Shown in pieces: positions 27,441-35,127 of a stretch of 64,000 bases of DNA. The notes beneath the pieces are model-generated. The model ran no database searches, was not told where the DNA came from, and worked only from the letters and a program-made list of their open reading frames with translations. A program made the position numbers and the translations under genes. Within the stretch, counting starts at the first letter, position 1. Each line of letters starts with the position of its first letter. Source of the DNA: Bryobacteraceae bacterium (GTDB lineage Bacteria > Acidobacteriota > Terriglobia > Bryobacterales > Bryobacteraceae); the NCBI GenBank assembly GCA_025056865.1, contig JANWVO010000039.1, forward strand, positions 62,001-126,000, in the 5' to 3' direction.

Positions 27441-29192
27441 ATGGAAGAGGAACGAAGGAGCCGCGTCCGGTTCCGCGACCGCGCCGAGCTGCTCGATTTC
27501 CTGCTCGAAGTCTCCTCCATCGCGGGCGAGACGCTCGACCTGAACGAGCTGATGGAGAGCGTCGCGTCGATCGTGCGGCAGGTGATCCCGCACGAGCTGT
27601 TCGCCATCCTGCTGTGGAGCGACCGCCGGCAGGGGCTGCGCATCCGTTACGCGGTGGGGCACCGCCGCGAAGTGGTGCAGAACCTGGTCATCCGGCTTGG
27701 CGAAGGGCTCACGGGAACGGCGGCGGCGACGCGGCGGCCGGTGCTGGTGGGCGATGTGCGCGAGGACAGCCGCTACCTGAACGCGATGGACGCGGTGCGC
27801 AGCGAGCTGGCCGTGCCCATGGTGCTGCACCAGAAGCTGGTGGGCGTCATCGACCTTCAGTCCACCGCGCCGAACGCCTTCACCGAACAGGACCGGGCGC
27901 TGCTTCAGCTCATCGCCTCGCGCGTGGCGGCGGCGGTGGAGAATGCGCGCCTGTACCGCCGCATCGAGCGGCAGAGCCGCACGCAGCGGACGCTGGCGGC
28001 GATGGCGCAGGAGTTTTCGTCGATCCTCAAGCTCGACCAGCTTCTTGAGAAAATCGCGCTGAGCATCAAGCGTCTGATCAACTACGACGCGTTCATGGTG
28101 CTGGTGGTGGACGAAGAGGCGGGCGTGCTGCGCAACCTTTACAGCCAGCGCTTCGACCGCACCGCCGCCAGCGAATCCCTGCCGCTCGGCAAGGGCATCA
28201 CCGGCGCGGCGGCGCAGTCCCGGCAGCCGGTGCTGGCGCCGGACACGTCGGCCGATCCGCGCTACGTGGAGTGGCACCCGGGCATCCGCAGCGAGGTGGC
28301 CGTGCCGCTGATCGTGAAGGACCGCGTGATCGGCGTGATGGATCTGGAGAGCCGCCGCCTCGGCTACTTCAACGACGACCACGTGCGGATGCTGTCGCTG
28401 ATCGCGCCCTCGGTGGCGATCTCGATCGAAAACGCGCGCCTCTATGAAGAGCTCGCGCAGCGCGAGCGCGAGATCCAGCAGGACCTCCAGGCGGCGCACA
28501 ACCTGCAATCCGTGCTCCTGCCGCAGACGCCGCCGCCGGTGCAGGGCCTCGAGGTGGGCATCCGGATGAAGCCGGCGCGGCTGGTCAGCGGCGATGTGTT
28601 CGACTTCTTCGACTACGACGACGAGAGCATGATGATCGCCTTTGGCGACTCGAGCGGAAAGGGCGCCGCAGCGGCCCTTTATGGCGCGTTGTTCACCGGC
28701 ATGCTGCGCGGCGCGGCGCCGCGGCGGCGCAGCCCGGCGCAGCTTCTGCGGTCGCTGAACGACACGCTGATGGAGCGGCAGGTGCCCGCCCGCTATGTCT
28801 CGCTGCTGCTGCTGCTGTGGCGCGCGCGGCGGCGGGAGTTCGTGATGGCGAACGCCGGCTCGACCACCCCGGTGGTGTGCCGCGGCGGGCAGATCCTGCA
28901 ACCGCACGCTGCGGGAGTGCCGGTGGGGCTGCTGGAGGACGTCGACTACGACGAGACGGTGTTTGAAGCGCAGCCGGGCGACGTCGTCGTGCTCGTGAGC
29001 GACGGCGTACAGGATCAGGCCAACCCTTCCGGGGAGGAGTACGGGCGGCGCAGGCTGCGCCGTTTCCTGGAGGCGCACTGCGGGCTGCCGGCGCAGGAGA
29101 TCGCCGACGGGATGATGGCGGATCTCGAGCAGTTCCGCGAAGGCCATCCCGTGCATGACGACCAGACGGTGATCGTGCTCAAAGTGGAATGA
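27441..29192 (+). CDS. GAF-GAF-PP2C (RsbU-like) serine phosphatase
   Basis: A 583-residue cytosolic signalling protein. Two GAF sensor domains occupy about 30-175 and 195-345, a short coiled coil follows (EREIQQDLQAAHNLQSVLLP), and a PP2C/SpoIIE phosphatase domain fills 355-583. Metal-binding residues are present in VSGDVFDFF, FGDSSGKG, VSDGVQDQ and the terminal HDDQTVIVLK. Such proteins usually dephosphorylate an anti-anti-sigma factor in partner-switching stress control; the partner genes are not nearby. The GAF ligands are unknown. It starts 6 bp after deoC, so it may belong to the rpiB-deoC transcript. Confidence 0.9.
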   Translation: MEEERRSRVRFRDRAELLDFLLEVSSIAGETLDLNELMESVASIVRQVIPHELFAILLWSDRRQGLRIRYAVGHRREVVQNLVIRLGEGLTGTAAATRRPVLVGDVREDSRYLNAMDAVRSELAVPMVLHQKLVGVIDLQSTAPNAFTEQDRALLQLIASRVAAAVENARLYRRIERQSRTQRTLAAMAQEFSSILKLDQLLEKIALSIKRLINYDAFMVLVVDEEAGVLRNLYSQRFDRTAASESLPLGKGITGAAAQSRQPVLAPDTSADPRYVEWHPGIRSEVAVPLIVKDRVIGVMDLESRRLGYFNDDHVRMLSLIAPSVAISIENARLYEELAQREREIQQDLQAAHNLQSVLLPQTPPPVQGLEVGIRMKPARLVSGDVFDFFDYDDESMMIAFGDSSGKGAAAALYGALFTGMLRGAAPRRRSPAQLLRSLNDTLMERQVPARYVSLLLLLWRARRREFVMANAGSTTPVVCRGGQILQPHAAGVPVGLLEDVDYDETVFEAQPGDVVVLVSDGVQDQANPSGEEYGRRRLRRFLEAHCGLPAQEIADGMMADLEQFREGHPVHDDQTVIVLKVE

Positions 29193-29202
29193 CGGGGGCT
29201 GG

Positions 29203-30450
29203 ATGAACGGAGCGTTTCATTACCGGGACGGCGTGCTGCACTGCGAAAACGCCGATCTGCTCGAAGTGGCGGAGAAGGCGGGTACGCCCTGCTATGTGTA
29301 CTCCTCGGCGGCGCTGATGGGGGCCTGGCGGGAGTTTGAAGAAGGGCTGGGCGGGCTGCCGCACCTGGTGTGCTTCGCGGTGAAGGCCAACGGGAACCTG
29401 GCGCTGCTGCGGCTGCTGGCGCGCGCCGGAGCGGGCTTCGACATCGTCAGCGGCGGCGAGCTGTTCCGCGTGCTGCGCGCCGGCGCGGATCCGGCAAAGG
29501 TGGTCTTTTCGGGCGTCGGCAAGACGCGCGCCGAAATCGAGGCAGCGCTCGAGGCGGGCATTCATTCGTTCAACTGCGAAAGCGAGCCGGAGCTGCATCT
29601 GCTGAGCGACCTTGCCGTGCGCACGGGCAGGCGGGCGCGCGCCGCCATCCGCGTCAATCCGGACGTCGATGCCGCCACGCATCCGTACATCTCCACCGGC
29701 CTTCAGCGGCACAAGTTCGGCATCGCAATGGAGGAAGCCGAGGCGCTCTACGAGCGCGCCGCCACGCTGCCGGGCATTGCGCTGGAGGGCGCAAGCTGCC
29801 ACATCGGCTCGCAGCTTCTCGACATCGCTCCGCTGCTTGAGGCTGCCGAACGGATGGCGGCGCTGGTGCGCCGGCTGCGGGCGAAGGGCATCCCCATCCG
29901 GTTCCTCGATCTGGGAGGCGGGCTGGGCGTGCCTTACCGGAAGGAAGACCCAAAACCAGACGTGCGCGGTTATCTCGCGGCCGTGAGGCGCCTTGCCGCG
30001 GAGCTGGAGGTCGAACTGCTGCTCGAACCCGGCCGCTACATTGCGGGGCCGGCCGGAGCGCTGCTGGCGCGCGTGCTCTACCGGAAGCGCAGCGGCGGGA
30101 AGGAGTTCCTGATCGTCGACGCCTCGATGACCGAGCTGATCCGGCCGGCGCTGTACGAGGCGCACCATGAAATGCTTCCGCTGCGGCAGTCCGCCCGCGG
30201 CAGGATCACCGCCGACATCGTGGGGCCGGTGTGCGAGAGCAGCGACTTCCTGGCCGAGGAGCGCGAGATCGAAAATCTCCTGCCGGGCGACTATCTGGCG
30301 GTGATGACCGCAGGCGCCTACGGGTTCGTGATGGCATCCAACTACAACGCGCGGCCGCGCCCCTGCGAAGTATTGGTGGAAGGCAGCGCGTGGCGCGTGG
30401 TGCGCCGCCGGGAGACGTACGAGGACCTGATCCGCGGGGAAGAGCCGTAG
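29203..30450 (+). CDS. lysA: Diaminopimelate decarboxylase
   Basis: A 415-residue PLP-dependent fold type III enzyme that decarboxylates meso-diaminopimelate to L-lysine, the last step of lysine biosynthesis. The PLP lysine is in CFAVKANGN (about residues 62-70). Other family motifs are DIVSGGEL, HIGSQLLD, LDLGGGLGVPY, LLEPGRYI and CESSDFLAEER, with the substrate-side cysteine, and the terminal YGFVMASNYNARPRP. Length is normal. It lies 10 bp after the phosphatase gene. Its presence implies the diaminopimelate route, so a LysW-dependent alpha-aminoadipate lysine route is not needed, relevant to the LysW-like protein 2 kb away. Confidence 0.95.
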   Translation: MNGAFHYRDGVLHCENADLLEVAEKAGTPCYVYSSAALMGAWREFEEGLGGLPHLVCFAVKANGNLALLRLLARAGAGFDIVSGGELFRVLRAGADPAKVVFSGVGKTRAEIEAALEAGIHSFNCESEPELHLLSDLAVRTGRRARAAIRVNPDVDAATHPYISTGLQRHKFGIAMEEAEALYERAATLPGIALEGASCHIGSQLLDIAPLLEAAERMAALVRRLRAKGIPIRFLDLGGGLGVPYRKEDPKPDVRGYLAAVRRLAAELEVELLLEPGRYIAGPAGALLARVLYRKRSGGKEFLIVDASMTELIRPALYEAHHEMLPLRQSARGRITADIVGPVCESSDFLAEEREIENLLPGDYLAVMTAGAYGFVMASNYNARPRPCEVLVEGSAWRVVRRRETYEDLIRGEEP

Positions 30451-30460
30451 GGGTTCGAGC

Positions 30461-30934
30461 TCAGAGCGCCTTCAGGATCACCTGCTCGAGCTCTCTGATG
30501 TCCACTTCTCCGGGGAAGACGCGCACCTTCTTCCCCGCGCGGTCATAGACCACAGTGAACGGCAGGCCGCCGGACCATTTCGGATCCACCATCGAGATGA
30601 ATTTCTCGTCGTTCTGGAACCGCTTGATGTAGGCGGGCTGGGGCACCTTCGTCTTCGTGACGAATTCAGCCGCCTTGGGCGCGTCGCTCTCCTCGTCAAT
30701 GGCGACCGTGACAAACTGGAGGCCCCTGGCTCGATACTTCGAGGCCAGCGCCACCAGCTCCGGCATCTCCTTGCGGCAGGGAGCGCACCAGGTGGCCCAG
30801 AAGTTGACCACCAGGACCCGGCCTTTGGCGGAAGCCAGGAGGCGCTGATAGCCAGCCTCGTCCAACGGCTGGAGATCCGCTCCGTGGACGAGGCTGGCAG
30901 CCAGCAGAAAAATGGCAGCAACAGGCTTGCTCAC
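30461..30934 (-). CDS. Exported TlpA-like thioredoxin
   Basis: A 157-residue periplasmic redox protein with a signal peptide (MSKPVAAIFLLAASLVHG). The active site WCAPC is in VVNFWATWCAPCRKEMPEL (about residues 46-64), typical of TlpA/ResA-like thiol-disulphide oxidoreductases. The cis-proline loop is SGGLPFTVVYD. Last gene of a chain in which each gene overlaps the next by about 4 bp; its start overlaps the redoxin stop. Pairing of TlpA-type and redoxin-type proteins suggests a shared role in extracytoplasmic thiol redox. Confidence 0.88.
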   Translation of the reverse strand: MSKPVAAIFLLAASLVHGADLQPLDEAGYQRLLASAKGRVLVVNFWATWCAPCRKEMPELVALASKYRARGLQFVTVAIDEESDAPKAAEFVTKTKVPQPAYIKRFQNDEKFISMVDPKWSGGLPFTVVYDRAGKKVRVFPGEVDIRELEQVILKAL

Positions 30935-31482
30935 GTGGACTTCTTCACCCGTTTGATGGTGCAGCCGAAGGCCTTCGTTTCCGTATACGGCAGCGGCTTG
31001 CCTTCGAGGGCGGCGTTGAGCACGTCCTTCAGATAGGTCTTCGTGACCTTGTCGGCGGGCCGGGAGTCGTCAATGGCGCCGCGGTAGATGACCTCCGAGT
31101 TCCTGCCGATGACGAACACATGCGGCGTGAACTCGGCGGCGAAGCGGTCTGCTTCCACGTTATTGATGTCCTTGAGAACCGTGAACGGGAAGCCGTTCTT
31201 GCGGGCGTGCTCGGCGGCGTCGGCCGAGGACTCGGTCGAGTTGGAGTTCAGAAAGACGAACTGCACGCCTTTGCCGCTGAACTCGTTGTAGAGGGCCTTC
31301 ATGCGCTCGTTGTAGTCGTTCGAGATGGGGCACTGCGTCGAGATGAAGATCACCGCGGTGATCTTGCCGGCGGTCTGGATCTCGACGGGCTTGCCGTCGA
31401 GGCTGGTTGCCTTGATGACATCCACCTTGCCCGGTGCGCCCAGCAGCACCAGGGCGGCTGCGAATGCGGCCAAAGTCGTCAT
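30931..31482 (-). CDS. Redoxin-domain exported protein
   Basis: A 183-residue AhpC/TSA-redoxin fold protein with an N-terminal signal (MTTLAAFAAALVLLGAPG). The redox-site region is FISTQCPISNDYNERM (near residue 47), the CPIS-type motif found in periplasmic redoxins of Acidobacteria and Planctomycetes; only one cysteine is in the motif. The DINNVEADRFAAEFTPHVFVIG segment holds the conserved cis-proline-like loop. The C-terminal GCTIKR cysteine might be the resolving residue. It overlaps both its neighbours by 4 bp. Peroxidase activity is possible but not shown. Confidence 0.85.
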   Translation of the reverse strand: MTTLAAFAAALVLLGAPGKVDVIKATSLDGKPVEIQTAGKITAVIFISTQCPISNDYNERMKALYNEFSGKGVQFVFLNSNSTESSADAAEHARKNGFPFTVLKDINNVEADRFAAEFTPHVFVIGRNSEVIYRGAIDDSRPADKVTKTYLKDVLNAALEGKPLPYTETKAFGCTIKRVKKST

Positions 31483-31892
31483 GGCTGTTTCTCCTCTTGC
31501 TTTTCCTCTGACTTGGACTGCTCCTTCTTTCGATCCAGCTTCAGGTTCACCACGGCGTCGAGCCGGGTGTCGAAGACAGACAGGGTCCTCCTGGGGCTTT
31601 CCAGATCCTTGTAGGTAGCGGTGAGCTCGTAATCAATGCTGGTGGAAAGATTCTGGAAGTTGTACTTGCCGTCCTCGCGGGTGATGAAGGAGCGGATCTG
31701 GAGCGTCTTGAGGTTCTTGAGCTGGACGACCGCGCCGCTGGCGGGCGAGCCGTCCGGGAGCGTGACAATGCCGGAGACGTTGCGGATGGTGGGGTCGCGC
31801 GGTTTTTCCTTCTTCTGGTTGGTCCACTGCCAGGCGGAAGCCAGAAGGGAAGCCGCAAACAGCAACGCAATCAGGCGCCGGGCGTTCTTCAT
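31479..31892 (-). CDS. Exported protein with carboxypeptidase-regulatory-like domain
   Basis: A 137-residue protein: signal peptide (ALLFAASLLASAW), a short lysine-rich spacer, and a CarboxypepD_reg-like beta-sandwich from about residue 38 with VSGIVTLPDGSPASGAVVQL and REDGKYNFQNL, the hallmark repeats. The Lys/Glu/Ser-rich tail (about residues 120-137) is likely disordered. These domains are common in surface proteins of Acidobacteria and often act as binding modules; no catalytic residues are seen. It overlaps the redoxin gene and the preceding CarboxypepD_reg gene by 4 bp each. Confidence 0.75.
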   Translation of the reverse strand: MKNARRLIALLFAASLLASAWQWTNQKKEKPRDPTIRNVSGIVTLPDGSPASGAVVQLKNLKTLQIRSFITREDGKYNFQNLSTSIDYELTATYKDLESPRRTLSVFDTRLDAVVNLKLDRKKEQSKSEEKQEEKQP

Positions 31893-32278
31893 TTCTGGTT
31901 GCTCCCAGCCGGTTTCAGCGTCAGATACACGTCTACCCGCTCCGGTCCCCCGGAGAGGCGGACGACCTTTTCTTCCATGACGTAACCGCGGGCGCGCGCC
32001 GTTACCCGGTACTCGGCCGGCTCTGGCGGCACCTGGAAGGCAAACTCGCCCCGCCCGTCGGTCCTGGACCGCAATGGCTTCGGACGGCGGCCGCTCTCTG
32101 GAGGAGCCACCCGGGCCACTTCCACTTCCGCGCCGGGGAGGGCGAAGCCGGGGTCGCGGAAGACGGTTCCCGCGATCACGGCAGGTTCAGGCTTCTGCCC
32201 CGCAAGCCCGGGCAGGGAAAGCGCAAGAAGGAGGAGCGCGAAGCGGCTAACGCCAGTCTTCGTCGTCTTCCTCCTCAT
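31889..32278 (-). CDS. Exported protein with carboxypeptidase-regulatory-like domain
   Basis: A 129-residue relative of the next gene's product. A signal peptide (FALLLLALSLPGLAG) precedes a single domain with IAGTVFRDPGFALPGAEVEV, TDGRGEFAFQVPP and YRVTARARGYV, the repeat pattern of CarboxypepD_reg/Cna B-type folds. The ATG at 32278 lies inside the acidic-tail coding region of the LysW-like gene, 32 bp before that gene's stop, in another frame. GGAGGAGG immediately upstream could act as its ribosome-binding site. The twin of neighbouring gene 31479-31892. Confidence 0.75.
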   Translation of the reverse strand: MRRKTTKTGVSRFALLLLALSLPGLAGQKPEPAVIAGTVFRDPGFALPGAEVEVARVAPPESGRRPKPLRSRTDGRGEFAFQVPPEPAEYRVTARARGYVMEEKVVRLSGGPERVDVYLTLKPAGSNQK

Positions 32279-32483
32279 CCTCCTCCTCCTCGTCGAAGTC
32301 CTCCTCGTCTTCGTCGAACTCTTCGTCGAGGTCGAAGTCGTCGTCCTCGGGCTCCAGCTCGAGCGGGTCGACGGAGGCGACGAGAAAGCTCCGCCCGCAC
32401 TCCTCGCAGAGGATGGACTCACCCTCGTCGAGCTCGTCTTCTTCCACGTCGATGTCAGCGCCGCACTCGGGACACTCAATCAT
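32247..32483 (-). CDS. LysW-like zinc-ribbon protein with long acidic tail
   Basis: A 78-residue protein. Residues 1-45 align well by eye with the amino-group carrier LysW: CPEC at 4-7, CEEC at 26-29 and the VDPLELEP stretch (LysW has LDPLRLEP). The remaining 33 residues contain 27 Asp or Glu, ending DEDWR. LysW ends in EDWGE, whose final glutamate carries the lysine/arginine precursor; that residue is missing here, so carrier function by the known route is doubtful. GAGGTG lies 8 nt before the ATG at 32483. Possible alternatives are a metal-sensing or structural zinc-ribbon protein. First gene of the overlapping chain down to the thioredoxin. Confidence 0.8.
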   Translation of the reverse strand: MIECPECGADIDVEEDELDEGESILCEECGRSFLVASVDPLELEPEDDDFDLDEEFDEDEEDFDEEEEDEEEDDEDWR

Positions 32484-32570
32484 GACCGGTTCACCTCGTC
32501 CCACCAGGGGTGTTGAATGCGTTCAGTGTGAATTGTCGCCAAAGAGAGGGAGGGAATGCAACGGGAAAAA

Positions 32571-32960
32571 TCAGCGCGCCGAAGCGGCCCGTTCCCGCTC
32601 CTGCTCCTCTTCCTGGGCGATGGCCAGGCTGTGCCGGACCAGATCGTCGTAGGGCACGGTGACCAGGACCTTGTCCATATCCTCCCAGGTGGAGATCATG
32701 TGGCGGACATGGCAGCCGGCCAGCCGGATGACCCACGGATCGGTCAGGGGCCGGCCGCGTTCGGCGGCCACTTTCAGGAGATCCGGATGGCGGAGGGCCA
32801 CCACCAGCTCGCGCTTCTCTTCCCCGCAGGAGAGGTAGTACTTGCAGTCCACCGCGTCCGCGTGGCGGATGGAGATGGCATTCTGCTGCCAGCGGAATTC
32901 CACGTCCCATGTCCTGCCGAACGGGTCGGTCACCTGGAAATGGCGGATGTCCTGGCTCAT
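32571..32960 (-). CDS. Conserved hypothetical protein, cytosolic
   Basis: A 129-residue protein with no signal or membrane segment. It opens as a beta-rich N-terminal part (HFQVTDPFGRTWDVEFRW), continues with YYLSCGEEKRELVVALRHPDLLK and RLAGCHVRHMI, and ends in a Gln/Glu/Arg-rich helix. I do not recognise a family. Start taken at 32960 for the start-proximal purine run GGTAGG. It is 87 bp upstream of the LysW-like gene on the same strand and could share its promoter. Confidence 0.75.
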   Translation of the reverse strand: MSQDIRHFQVTDPFGRTWDVEFRWQQNAISIRHADAVDCKYYLSCGEEKRELVVALRHPDLLKVAAERGRPLTDPWVIRLAGCHVRHMISTWEDMDKVLVTVPYDDLVRHSLAIAQEEEQERERAASAR

Positions 32961-33020
32961 GCTACCTACCATCCTAGCGGATGAGCCCGCGCGGGCAAGC
33001 CGGGCTGTGCCGGCGCAGCT

Positions 33021-33641
33021 CTACCAGCCCGCCAGCCCCTGATGCCGCACATGAGAGAGGAACTCGTCGCGCGTCTCCTTGCGGCGGCGGAACTCTCCGA
33101 GCATGGCCGAAGACGTCGTAGAGGAGTGCTGTTTCTCAACGCCGCGCATCATCATGCAGAAATGCCGCGCCTCGGTGATGACGGCCACGCCGAGCGGGTC
33201 CAGCACCTCCTGGATGCAGGCGGCGATCTGCTGGGTCATGCGTTCCTGCACCTGGAGCCGGCGGGCGAAGACGTCGACGATGCGCGGAATCTTGCTCAGC
33301 CCGATGATCTTGTTCTTCGGAATGTAGGCCACGTGGGCCTTGCCGTAGAACGGCAGCAGGTGATGCTCGCAGAGGGAGAAGAACTCGATGTCCTTCACCA
33401 CCACCATCTCGTCGCAGCGCTCGTTGAAGATGGCGCCGTTGACGATCTTGTGGATGTCCGCCGTGTAGCCGCTGGTCAGGAACCGCAGCGCCTTTTCGGC
33501 GCGCATGGGGGTGGCCAGCAGGCCTTCGCGCCGGGGATCCTCGCCGAGCTCGCGCAGGATCTCCCTCATGTGGGCAGCAATGGGGCCCTCCTCGCGCTTG
33601 TGCTCAAGCACCTTCACGACGGCTTTCGACGATGACTTCAT
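33021..33641 (-). CDS. folE: GTP cyclohydrolase I
   Basis: A 206-residue FolE that opens GTP to 7,8-dihydroneopterin triphosphate, the first step in tetrahydropterin and folate synthesis. Zinc ligands lie in [15 protein letters not shown] and [10 protein letters not shown]; the substrate loops [17 protein letters not shown] and [11 protein letters not shown] are intact. The N-terminal 40 residues are a helical regulatory-looking extension usual for type I enzymes. It follows two 6-pyruvoyl-tetrahydropterin-synthase paralogues, overlapping the nearer by 38 bp, so the three genes are one unit. Confidence 0.95.
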   Translation of the reverse strand: MKSSSKAVVKVLEHKREEGPIAAHMREILRELGEDPRREGLLATPMRAEKALRFLTSGYTADIHKIVNGAIFNERCDEMVVVKDIEFFSLCEHHLLPFYGKAHVAYIPKNKIIGLSKIPRIVDVFARRLQVQERMTQQIAACIQEVLDPLGVAVITEARHFCMMMRGVEKQHSSTTSSAMLGEFRRRKETRDEFLSHVRHQGLAGW

Positions 33642-34119
33642 GGCTTTCCTGTTCTCCGGGTTCCGCCTGCGGAACCAACACTTCAAAGATGTTGTTGCGC
33701 GTCTCGTGGATGCGAACCTTCTCCAGCCGCACTGGCAGCGCGCCAAACCAGTGCGGCCAGGCTTCGCCGAGCCGCCGTGCCGCCACGGCCGCCAGATTCT
33801 CGGTGGTGGGCACCAGGGCGGCGAATTCGGGCAGGTCGAGGTTCAGGTTGCGGCGGTCCACCTGGCCCAGCCAGACCCGCTGCACGAACGCGTCGAGCAG
33901 ATCCAGCGGCACAAGACGGCCGGAAGCGGCATCCACCCTGCCAGCCAGCACGATTTCCATCACATAGTCATGGCCGTGCCCGAAGGGGTTGTTGCACTTG
34001 CCGTAGACTTCGCGGTTGCGCTCCGCCGACAGCAGCCCGGAGTGCAGGCGGTGCGAGGCGGAGAAGCGGTAGCGCCTGCCGACGCGTACCAGCGGCCCGT
34101 TCTGCTCAGCGGCCCTCAT
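33604..34119 (-). CDS. 6-pyruvoyl-tetrahydropterin synthase family protein, Cys form
   Basis: A 171-residue T-fold enzyme that would use dihydroneopterin triphosphate from FolE. Zinc histidines are in FSASHRL and in GHGHDY. The catalytic cysteine is present in [12 protein letters not shown], as in PTPS/QueD enzymes. The glutamate/triad region VPTTENLA and the C-terminal [15 protein letters not shown] are also intact. The product could be 6-pyruvoyl- or 6-carboxy-tetrahydropterin; no queE or queC is near, so queuosine synthesis is not supported. It overlaps folE by 38 bp and the other paralogue by 14 bp. Confidence 0.88.
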   Translation of the reverse strand: MRAAEQNGPLVRVGRRYRFSASHRLHSGLLSAERNREVYGKCNNPFGHGHDYVMEIVLAGRVDAASGRLVPLDLLDAFVQRVWLGQVDRRNLNLDLPEFAALVPTTENLAAVAARRLGEAWPHWFGALPVRLEKVRIHETRNNIFEVLVPQAEPGEQESHEVIVESRREGA

Positions 34120-34516
34120 ATTCGACGAAAAGATCCTCGGTTTCGTACAGCCGGACCGCCTTCAGCCGCGCCGGCCCGGCTTCGAAGCGCGGCCGGAGGC
34201 GGCGCCAGATTTCGACAGCCAGATTCTCGGTCGTCGGCACCACGCGGTCGAAGGGCGGAACCTCCTCGTTGAGGTGTCTGTGGTCCATGGGGGCGACGAC
34301 TTCCTGTTCGAGCACCGCCTTCACGTCTTTCAGGTCCACGACCATGCCCGTGACCGGATCCGGTTCTCCTTCGAGCGTGACTTCCAGCACATAGTTGTGC
34401 CCGTGGCCGCGCGGATGGGCCTCGTCGCCGTAAACGGCCCGGTTCTCGGCCTCCGACCAGTCAGGCCGGCGGCAGACGTGCGACGCGGAAAACTCAATGC
34501 GGCGGGTCAACAGCAT
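34106..34516 (-). CDS. 6-pyruvoyl-tetrahydropterin synthase paralogue with Glu in place of Cys (PTPS-III-like)
   Basis: A 136-residue T-fold protein. The zinc site is kept ([15 protein letters not shown]) and the [13 protein letters not shown] and [13 protein letters not shown] motifs are present. Where the neighbouring paralogue reads YGKCNNP, this one has YGDEAHP, so glutamate sits at the catalytic-cysteine position. In the PTPS-III class such glutamate-bearing enzymes replace dihydroneopterin aldolase (FolB) and make 6-hydroxymethyl-7,8-dihydropterin for folate. That assignment here is by alignment by eye with the neighbouring gene. First gene of the folE unit. Confidence 0.88.
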   Translation of the reverse strand: MLLTRRIEFSASHVCRRPDWSEAENRAVYGDEAHPRGHGHNYVLEVTLEGEPDPVTGMVVDLKDVKAVLEQEVVAPMDHRHLNEEVPPFDRVVPTTENLAVEIWRRLRPRFEAGPARLKAVRLYETEDLFVEYEGR

Positions 34517-34564
34517 CCTCTCGAACCCAAGAGGTGAGATGCGGCGGGCCGGTCCCTCGATACA

Positions 34565-34570
34565 ATTATA
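34565..34570 (-). promoter_or_regulatory. Candidate -10 element for the PTPS-folE unit
   Basis: TATAAT on the minus strand lies 49 bp before the first PTPS gene in the 67-bp gap to the divergent thioredoxin gene. The -35 side is poorly conserved. On the plus strand TACAAT (34561-34566) overlaps it and would serve the thioredoxin gene, giving a very short leader. Confidence 0.35.
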
Positions 34571-34583
34571 GGTTCCAGCCTTT

Positions 34584-35105
34584 ATGACGAATCGGAAACT
34601 GCTGGTGTCGATCCAGACCGCAGCGGCGCTCGTGCTGGTGGCGCTGTGCTTCATCGTGGCGGATTCGCTGCGGGAGAAGGTGGTGGCCGTGGGCGACCGC
34701 GCGCCCGCCTTCACGGTCGTCACCGATGACGGCCGCCGCATCTCGGCCAAGGACTTCGGCGGGAAGGTGCTCGTGCTGAATTTCTGGGCCACATGGTGTC
34801 CTCCGTGCGTCGACGAAATGCCCTCGCTCGATGCGATGGCGAAGCAGCTTCAGCCGAAGGGCGTGGTGGTGCTTGGCATCAGCGTGGACCGGAACGAAGC
34901 CGCCTACCAGCGGTTTCTGAAGCAGATGCGCGTGAGCTTCCTGACCGCGCGGGATCCGGAAGCGCGGATCAGCTCGAGCTACGGCACTTTCAAGTACCCG
35001 GAAACGTACGTCATCGACAGCCGCGGGCGCGTGCGCCAGAAGCACATCGGTCCGCGCAACTGGATGGAGCCGGAGCTGATCCAATCCATCGAAGCGCTGC
35101 TGTAG
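34584..35105 (+). CDS. TlpA/ResA-like thioredoxin, membrane-anchored
   Basis: A 173-residue thiol-disulphide oxidoreductase. Residues 8-28 form a single N-terminal membrane anchor ([18 protein letters not shown]), with the redox domain outside. The active site WCPPC is in [18 protein letters not shown] (about residues 67-84). The cis-proline turn YPETYVID is intact. No good ribosome-binding site is visible. It is 22 bp upstream of the glcD gene and likely the first gene of a plus-strand operon ending at the methyltransferase. Confidence 0.88.
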   Translation: MTNRKLLVSIQTAAALVLVALCFIVADSLREKVVAVGDRAPAFTVVTDDGRRISAKDFGGKVLVLNFWATWCPPCVDEMPSLDAMAKQLQPKGVVVLGISVDRNEAAYQRFLKQMRVSFLTARDPEARISSSYGTFKYPETYVIDSRGRVRQKHIGPRNWMEPELIQSIEALL

Positions 35106-35127
35106 CCTGAAGGCAGGGAGGGGCGCC

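Noticed and set aside
26382-29156. A 924-codon open frame on the minus strand across deoC and the phosphatase gene
   Set aside because: His/Arg-rich translation with no domain, opposite two genes with intact catalytic motifs.
32270-32350. A CTC-rich simple repeat
   Set aside because: It is the coding sequence of the acidic tail of the LysW-like protein on the minus strand, not an independent repeat.
33604-34516. queD genes of a queuosine pathway
   Set aside because: queC, queE and queF are not near, while folE is in the same unit and one copy has Glu at the Cys position, which favours folate or other pterin synthesis.
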